From Pleodorina starrii (taxonomy: Eukaryota; Chlorophyta; Chlorophyceae; Chlamydomonadales; Volvocaceae), in assembly GCA_030267565.1 (NCBI GenBank), contig BRXU01000001.1, positions 4,960,001-5,024,000 on the forward strand: a DNA stretch of 64,000 nt, given 5' to 3'. The translations under genes were made by a program, and so were the position numbers. The notes under the pieces were generated by a model, which made no database searches, was not told the DNA's origin, and was given only the letters and a program-made list of their open reading frames with translations. This document shows positions 57,193-64,000 of this stretch, piece by piece; position 1 is the stretch's first letter; each line of letters begins with the position of its first letter.

Positions 57193-58158
57193 AGGGGTTG
57201 GTGTCGGCTTCCTTGAAGCCGGAAAAAGGGCGGGGCCCCGTTCAATCCGTACGGGTTAAGTTCAGTGCTGGGGCAGCGAGGGCGACAAGTGTGAGAGTGT
57301 CGGCATTCCTGCTGATAGACAGCCAGAGCTTTATATCTGAAATGCCTGCGGCTTTAGCAATCCGCCCCATATTTAGCATCGCGCGCCGTCTCGGCACTGT
57401 GCAACTCTTCCCGCGAGCGCATTGCTTGGCTTAAGTAGCTTGACAATAGACATGGAGTGTATCATTTACACATCACGCAGGCTGACTTGCAAATGGAACT
57501 GTTAGTTTGCGAGGGTCGCGACGACGTGCACTTGCCGCCGACGAGAGTGCACAGGCTTCGCTGCCGAGGTATTCGCCGTAGAGGAGGCTTGACAACTTTA
57601 ACATTAGGACAGGGAATGTAGAAGTCCCCTAGGTTGCCGACTGCATCGTGCGTGCATCGGCGGCTTGGCGTCCAACAACCAGCATTTTGCCCCTCATGGT
57701 TTGCACCTTGCAACCTTTGTAATAGCAATATGCGTCAAGACGATCGGACCGGCAAGCAGAGCTGCTGTGGTGTGGTCGCGAGAAGAATGTTCGCAATGCA
57801 AACATAGTTGGTTGCTTGCCGAAACGAAGATTCATTTCACGCCGTCATGTCAGAATCCTACCTTAAGGAACGATGAATCTTCTGGAAGTAATTATAGGCC
57901 GAGAGGTGTTAGTTTGACCTCGGCCTCGGTCCATGGAGACTGCCAAACTGGTTTTTACGCATACGAGGTTGGGTTCCTATAATAAATTTACCGTGCAATA
58001 AAGAATGTAATCTTTTACTTCTGCAGCCTTTCCGATGGCCGAAAGTCTGCACTTGTCCAATTACTTCCACCGTCCCACGGGCACACGGGCACACGGACAT
58101 GGGCAATCCTACAGGGCGGGGCCCCCCTGGGCGCTTCGCGCTGGGGCCCCGCCCAAAA
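57193..58158 (-). mobile_element. Mini-Helitron2, inverted orientation (copy 4)
   Basis: About 966 bp with the same two terminal hairpins as copies 1-3, read on the minus strand. Its body matches only the right (3') non-coding part of the long copy. The left end is joined directly after the GTAGGATTGCCCATGTCCG segment, so no Rep sequence remains. It is more diverged than copies 1-3 and hence older. Confidence 0.8.
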
Positions 58159-58664
58159 AAAGAAGGCCGCACGGGCGGACCCTCCTACCATGCGTCCTAC
58201 CACGCGATCTTTAGAATGCAAGGATTACAAGGGGAACCGATGTTCATATCGGTTGCTAGCCGTACATGCTAGACGGACTGTTCATCCTACCCCAGGGGCA
58301 CCCACGGAGGGGTGCCGAAAGCCAAGCCTCCAAGGCCCACCAGCACCAAGCCCGCACATCACTCAGAATGGGAAAAAGCAAAAAAGAGAGCCCCAGAAGC
58401 ACAGGGCCCGCAAGAGGTCCAGACGCACGAAGAACGAAACCAGACAAACAAGAGAGCGTCCTCAGGACGCCTGCCACCGAGTCGACAGACCGGCACTAAT
58501 CGCGCCGACAAACCAGAAACGTGAGAGCAGCCACATAGCAGATCACCTCGCAACACCACGGTGCCGCCGCCGCCCCGACGAAGACAAGCACACACACGGC
58601 AAGCAAGGACAAAGCAAACAGAGGGCAGGACACAGGCGCCCGCGGAACACTCCCGCCGAAACCG
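58159..58664. other. Probable LINE 3' untranslated DNA
   Basis: Lies between the LINE stop codon and the mini-Helitron. It includes the shared 3'-end repeat (58238-58350) and GC-rich sequence whose plus-strand frame is incidental. Confidence 0.5.
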
Positions 58665-60260
58665 TCAGGGGGAGCCGGGAGGGGAGACAGAGTCCGGATG
58701 GCCGACAAACACAACACGGCCCGCCTGGCTGGCGAGGAAGGGGTGATCCGCCGGGACCGCCTCCCAACCAGCCGGCGCGGTCCCAAGGGCCGCGAACGAC
58801 GCGACGCGGGCCCAGAAGTCGGCAACAACCGCCGCACCAACGCCGACCAACTGAGCCCGAGCAAGGGGGGGGGCGGGAGCACCCCCCCGGTACATGCGTT
58901 GACGGCCACGCTCCAGCGCCGCCAGGGCCGCCAAAGCCACAACATCCCACACGCAGGGACGGATCCCGGGGGGGGGCACCACGAGCCATAGCTGAAACCG
59001 CTGCACCACCGAGCCACCCGATGCCCCCAACACGGCGTCCAGCTCCTCGCGCAAGGTGCGGGCAACAAAACAGTCCCAAAACAGGTGCCGACGGACCCAA
59101 CATCGCCCCTCCTGTGCAAGCGTCGCGCCACACGGGCAGCAGGCAGTGATCCCACGACCTGCATGCCCACGCAGCAGCGGGAACCCCGTGACGCCATGCA
59201 CGGCCAGTCGCCATAGCGCCTCCTTGTGGTCGTTTTCCCACCGCAGCCGCCAGAGGCGGCGCAGGGTGTCACGGAAAGCTGCAGACGACAGCGGCGGCAC
59301 CGGGCCGTCATACGCGTCCGCAAGGAAATCCGCATGGCGCGCGTGGAGATCACGGTACGCCGTGGTAAGTTGCAGCTGGGTGCCACGCTTGACGGAGGTG
59401 CCCAGGACGGGCGTGGGCGGCCCGCCAGAAGGGCACCAGGCGAGCCCCTGCAGCAGCGTCGCCCAGGCCTCACGGGCAGACGGGGCAGCCACCTGGCCGG
59501 CCGCGACCTGCCGGGCCGCCGCCACCCAGCTGCCGGGGACGAGGCCCAAAAGGCCGTCCAGCTGGTCCGAGATGGACGGGCCGCTGGCATCCACCGCTGC
59601 GCCAAGCTCCCCGTAGCCCAGCACGCCCCGCAGTACTAGCTGCCGGAACTGCAAAGTGCAGTGGCGAGCAATGCGGGGGGACACGCCCGCAGGCCGACCA
59701 CGCGCCGCCAACAAAGCGGCGCGCGTCGGCGCGAGCGCGTCCCAGCAGCGCACAGCGACACCGAGGGTGGTGAGGCCGCGCAGTCCGAAAAGGGCCGGGA
59801 AGGTGACCTCCAGGCACGCGCCGCCGGGCCCCAGGAGTGCCGGGTTGCTCCACAGCGGCGCCGAGTAGCACCAGGGGCCCGCCATGGCGTCGGGGTCCGG
59901 GACGATGATGGGTCCGAGGTGGGCGGCCGCACCGAGCAGCCGGGCGAACACCGGGCACTCCGGTGGCGCCGGAGCCCCCAGGACACGGCCGCCCCCAGGG
60001 GCCAGGAGGCACAAGGGGTGGGCCGCCGGGTGGCACCGGCGCAGCAGATGCAGGGCGACATCAGTCCAGGGCGGGTCGGCGGGGAGGAGGCCGGCCGCCC
60101 CTGCGGCACAGCGCACCGCCGCCACCGCGTGTCTGGCCCGGACATGGGCCACGAGCGGCAGGAGCCCAAAGCCGCCAACGGCGGGGGGCAGGGCGAGGAC
60201 CCCCAAGCTCACCCCGACGAGGCGGGCGTTGGGCGCAGCCGCATACAAGGCGGGGGTCAT
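58665..60260 (-). pseudogene. 5'-truncated LINE, RT thumb to C-terminal domain (531 codons)
   Basis: The open frame begins near MTPALYAAAPNARLVGVSLG and VLALPPAVGGFGLLPL (the post-RT 'LP...GGLGL' block of LINEs). Next come a long variable region, then WRLRWENDHKEALWRLAVHG, the cluster CPCGATLAQEG...RRHLFWDCF, and PPPGIRPCVWDVVALAALAA with LERGRQRMY. It shares the final ~200 residues with the fragment at 18252-19331. No RT catalytic motif is present; truncation is at 60262. Uninterrupted reading implies a young copy. Confidence 0.8.
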
Positions 60261-60669
60261 CCGTATGTATGCTCCGGTTTATTTCGGCCTCCTACGTTCT
60301 GCGCCTCGCGCATGCGTGACCATCGCTTTGCATTCAAGCGCCATTTATATTAGATTTGTTCTTTTAATCGCGGTGGCGGTCCAGAGGCAGCTAGGTCTCC
60401 CGGTAACAAATAATGGGCACAGGGGGATCAGCACGACAGAGGGATGCCTCGGTCAGAGGCATACGTCGCAACATTGACCCAGTACAACAGAGACCAAAAG
60501 TCAACGCGAAAAGCCAAAGGTATACCTCTAACAGAACTATATTTGTAACACAAGTATTGTTTGGCTCACGCTTGGCTTTCTTGGACATTATGCTCCGTCA
60601 ATGGCCTCATAGCTCGCTACACTTACGTCCCTTCAGTAGCTTCTACCGCCTAATTAAAGTATCCATGTA
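60261..60669. other. Repeat debris
   Basis: Contains GCGCATGCGTGACCATCG and CAAGCGCCATTTATATTAGA pieces of the repeat family at 61330-62290. No gene seen. Confidence 0.4.
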
Positions 60670-61347
60670 ATGGCAGAAGTCGCGAAGCAACGGCGCCTTC
60701 CAAACAAGATTTTTATCGCCCCGGCTTGCTGCCCCCACCATTCGCCTACACCTCAGCAGCGACGGCAACAGCGCCCTGGGCAGTTAGTGCCTCGCACTGG
60801 AACAAAGCGTCAAAAGAGGCATATAGCCGTAGAGGACGCAGGCGACGATGAGGATCAATACCAGCAGCAGGACCGGCAGCCTACCCCACGGCCTGCCACG
60901 CGCACTTGGGCCGAAAGACAGGAAAGGCAGGAGGCGGCATGGGCTGGCCAACTCCCGGGGATCCGTCAGCAGATGCTAAGCAATGCTGCAAGCCACGCCC
61001 AAATCAAGCAGCAGGTGTCCGAAACGCTACTGGGTTTGGTCCAGACTCGTGTCGACACGCTGGCAACGTCCTGGCGATCGCAGCACACCTGCATGGCGCA
61101 ACAGACGACCCCCAGCGACATCGAAAGACCCTTCCGAGACGAGCCCCCAGCGGCAGTTCGATACGTCGGACTGCTGTCATCTGGCACGTTGGCGATTCCC
61201 ACGGTCACGTGCTTGGCGTGCCAGCAGCAGTACACCCCACAGGCCATTGATGTGGGATGCTTCAAGAGCTCTCCCGTTGACGCCCACGTGTGGTTCGACC
61301 TGAGCGTGCACCAGAGGTCTCCGCGTATTGCTTCAACCGTTCCGTAA
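60670..61347 (+). pseudogene. KDZ-type (Kyakuja/Dileera/Zisupton) transposase N-terminal fragment
   Basis: A 225-codon frame beginning MAEVAKQRRLPNK. It has a basic, Gln-rich start (PTPQQRRQQRPGQ), an acidic linker (VEDAGDDEDQYQQQD), a helical region, and then VTCLACQQQYTPQAIDVGCF followed by KSSPVDAHVWFDLSV. That last Cys-x2-Cys...GCF...P...WFD pattern recalls the CxC-type domains at the start of KDZ transposases. The frame then runs into the repeat block at 61330, so the catalytic part is missing. Assignment from motif memory only. Confidence 0.45.
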
Positions 61348-62290
61348 CCGTCACAGCTCGCCATCTGGTCTTTAAGTCGTGTTGCCTTATCTCGCTATCA
61401 TTTGTTGATACTACTTCGCGCTGCCTTTGCATCTTCCGTTTTCGTCTTTGCATAATCCGATTTCGGCCTTCGCCGGCGAATTAATTCTCCTTCCCGCTGT
61501 TCGCGCTCCGGTGTATTGCCACGCACAAATGGATTCCATTGTTTATGCCTTTCTTGCATGTGTTTATACGCAACGTTTGCGTCCTCCGGGCGCTTGGTTC
61601 TCCTTCCTGCGCATTACGCATGCGTCACCGCGTTTCTTATTGTGGCCGCTTTCCATTTTAGGACCCCGTGCTTTGCCTCGCACAAATGGATTCCATTGTT
61701 TACGACATTGTTGTATGTGTTTATACGCAACGTTTGCGTCCTCCGGGCGCTTGGTTCTCCTTCCTGCGCATTACGCATGCGTTGCCGCGTTTCCTATTGT
61801 TGTCCGTTCGGGCAAATGGTGGACGACTTCAATTCAAGCGCCATTCATATTGGGTTTGTTCTACTGATGATCGCGGCGGGGGTCCAGAGCTCTCCGCGTA
61901 ATGCGTCAACCGTTCACGAGGGTTCACGTAACCGTCACAGCTCGCCATCTGGTCTTTAAGTCGTGTTGCCTTCCCTCGCTATCATTTGTTGATACTCCTC
62001 CGCGCTGCCTTTTTCATTGTCCGCTTTCTCCTTCGCATTATCGGCTTCCCGGTTTCGGCCTTCTCCTTCCCGCTGTTCGCGCTAAGCTCACGTTTTTTGC
62101 ATCGCACACATGGATTCCATTGTTTATGCCAATCTTGCATATGTTTATACGCAACGTTTGCGTCCTCCGGACGCTTGGTTCTCCTTCCTGCGCATTACGC
62201 ATGCGTCACCGCGTTTCCTAGTGTGGTCCGTTCGGGCAAACGATTGGCGACTTCAATTCAAAAGCATGTCGCCTTTCACATACGCTTGTA
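61330..62290. repeat. Palindrome-rich repeat family, three further copies
   Basis: The TTATACGCAACGTTTGCGTC segment recurs at about 61562, 61720 and 62145. The companion GTCTTTAAGTCGTGTTGCCT / ATCATTTGTTGATACT segment recurs at 61368 and 61955. Same family as 55816-56335. Also a CAAGCGCCATTCATATTGG piece as at 60340. Confidence 0.75.
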
Positions 62291-62526
62291 TGGGCCCTCG
62301 GAGGCACACAGCGCAGTGTGTCCTACACTGGCGTCCTCAAGGCGCTTTCCCTTGTATGACTCCGTTTCGTCTCGCCGTGTCTCGCCGATCCTCGCTTCCG
62401 ACTCACATACTTCCGCCCTTACCATTCTCTGCATTTTATCATGTTCTCAGCGTGCTTCGAGGCCGCTGACGATGCGACGGTACTGCCCCGTTACCGCCCA
62501 CATGTGTACTGCTGGCCCACATATTG

Positions 62527-62590
62527 AGCCCACAACTCCTCTGGTGCTTAACCCCTCTTCACCTTCATTGGTCTGAGGACCAATTCCGGG
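62527..62590 (-). repeat. Inverted copy of the GGTCTCAGACC terminal motif
   Basis: Reverse complement of 55686-55745 with small differences. With the direct copies at 55.7 and 56.3 kb it frames the region like terminal inverted repeats. Confidence 0.55.
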
Positions 62591-62830
62591 TATTCCGGGT
62601 ATAATCCAGCTTAGAAGCTCTAGTCGCTTCACTCCTGCCGCGTCTAAGCAGAATTTCTCAGTAATTATAAGGCCATTGGGCGTAAAAGATAGCTCTGTGT
62701 TCTGGGGCTTTGAAGAGCCCCCTTGTACGGTCACGACAGGGCCAGGGCGGTCACGGGCGCCTCACGGGTGATCTGCCCTTAGGTATCGCTTCCGCAACAT
62801 TGCTCTCCATTTGTTTGCATTACAACGGTT

Positions 62831-64000
62831 ATGCGTGATGTGCAGTCTGCCAAAATGTGGATGCATATTGCGCTTGTGGCTGTTTTCACAACTCTTTCCG
62901 TGAACGCGCGGGGGCCGCACCACTGGAAACCAGAAACGTACCCCAACCCGCGAATTGATTCTTTTGGATGCGGTCGAGGAAATATGAGTGGCTGGGTCTG
63001 CGACCCAGACGGACTGCTTACTTCCGAAACCGCGAGTGCCCTGGATGTCATTTTGACAAAAGTAGCTATCGGCGGTAAGCCTTTCGCCCAGGCGCGGTGC
63101 GGCTCTTCGGGCCTGAAGGGATTTCCGGTAAGCTGGGAAACAATCGCGGCCCGATTGAACTGACACTGGCAGTGCAGCACGTGATACGTATGATTTCATT
63201 GCAAGTAAGCCATACAATTTCTGGTAAAGCCAGCGCCTCAGGACTGGACTTTATCGAGCAGTGTTGCGTTCGTTGTAACCCTGACGAGTGCCTGTGTAGC
63301 CATGTGTCAACCGGTATCGACCGCCGGCAACCAATACTCCGCCGTGGACCTTTTGATCCTAACAACATATATTTCAACAATACTGTAATAAAATGCTTCG
63401 CAAGTAATAAAATGCGTCACGTATTGTCACCCCGAGTCGTCCGCTGCCCCTATTGGGTCGCCGCTGTCCCTTTTCCCCCCAAAGATGGCGGTGGCGGTGA
63501 TGCACAGGATGTACGTATCGAAGGAGGCGCCCGAAGTCGTCGCCAAGCGCTTCGCCTACGCCCTACTGGAGTCCTGGGGCGTGGGCGACCCCGCCTGCGA
63601 CAACGGCGTGCTCATCTTGTTGTCGGAGCTGGAGGACCAGCTGGTCATCGCCGGCGGCGCCGCCGTGGATGCGCTTCTGCCCGCGGACGCCCTCGCCGCC
63701 ATCATCGCCGAGTCCCGGCTAGACGTCACGGAACAGAGGCGCGTTTTCCATGTGTGTGCCGTGAAGCCTTGTAGGGCCCATGTGGGGTCTGTAAGGCTAT
63801 GCTAGTACGCTGCCTGTGCACGCCGCGTCTGCTTGGACTCGGACTCTCGAGACCGTGCTCTCGCAACTCGCATGCCACCCCTCCCTGGCAATCTGCCCAT
63901 CGGCCTCACGGGGCTGCGGAACTCCGTCGCACGGCATCCACCTCCGTACAGGTACAGCGCCGCCCTTGAGCTGGTCGCCACCCACATCGGTCTGGCGCTC
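62831..64000 (+). CDS. TPM / MOLO1-like secreted or membrane protein, 3' end outside window
   Basis: Exon 1 is 62831-63127. A better signal-peptide start is Met 62855 (MWMHIALVAVFTTLSVNARG). It is followed by YPNPRIDSFGCGRGNMSGWV and CDPDGLLTSETASALD, the PNP...CG...CDPDGLL signature of the MOLO1/TPM family. The GTAAGC donor at 63128 is in phase with exon 2 from 63485 (VAVMHRM, AKRFAYALLESWGVGDPACD, NGVLILLSELEDQLVIAGG), the conserved WGVGD...NGV core. The exon 2 end near 63730 is uncertain. A further exon probably starts at 63952 (YSAALELVATHIGLAL) after TACAG and reaches the window edge. In nematodes MOLO-1 tunes acetylcholine receptors; bacterial and plant TPM proteins serve other roles, so the function here is open. 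It acts in the secretory pathway or outside the cell. Confidence 0.7.

Noticed and set aside
58190..59149. 319-codon plus-strand frame
   Set aside because: Antisense shadow of the GC-rich LINE coding region and its 3' UTR.

Overview
The window looks like nuclear DNA of a chlorophyte green alga, most likely volvocine. The evidence is high GC, intron-dense genes with Ala/Gly/Pro-rich low-complexity stretches, interstitial TTTTAGGG repeats (the Chlamydomonas-type telomere unit), and a transposon load typical of these algae: a tyrosine-recombinase (YR) retroelement with split direct repeats, a Ty3/gypsy chromovirus-type element, Helitron2-like elements, LINEs and a KDZ-type fragment. No tRNA, rRNA or CRISPR array was found.

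Layout. 1-8929 (-): tripeptidyl peptidase II (TPP2), a giant subtilisin-like peptidase in about 18 visible exons; its 3' end lies beyond the left edge. 8930-10212: divergent intergenic region. 10213-14961 (+): five-exon, 930-residue nuclear-type protein with a SAND-like block. 14962-20217: gene-poor, with a LINE C-terminal fragment and one glycosyltransferase-like exon.

20218-34938: a nested transposon complex. The outer element is an LTR retrotransposon with 207-bp LTRs differing at one position that I could see, a CGGAA target duplication and a polypurine tract, but most of pol is missing. Its gag is split at codon 27 by a ~12-kb YR retroelement arranged A1-B1A2-B2. The YR element contains about 183 copies of a 30-bp unit and a second, 41-bp array. 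Joining the gag flanks across it restores the reading frame exactly.

34934-35889: an inverted duplication of part of an unknown gene, into which the LTR element inserted. 35890-38890: lower-GC DNA with no recognisable gene. 38895-54500: a decayed minus-strand LINE interrupted by three Helitron2-like copies. Two are identical-type internal deletion derivatives within 2730-bp tandem units, and one is 8.4 kb and encodes Rep and a helicase. 54500-62700: a mosaic of LINE ends, an inverted mini-Helitron, a 63-bp minisatellite, a palindrome-rich repeat family and a KDZ-like fragment. 62831-64000 (+): a secreted or membrane TPM/MOLO1-type protein running off the right edge.

The host genes (TPP2, the SAND-like gene, the MOLO1-like gene) show no functional link. 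The cooperative content is that of the mobile elements: Rep and helicase for rolling-circle transposition, YR plus split repeats for circle integration, and Gag/integrase remnants.
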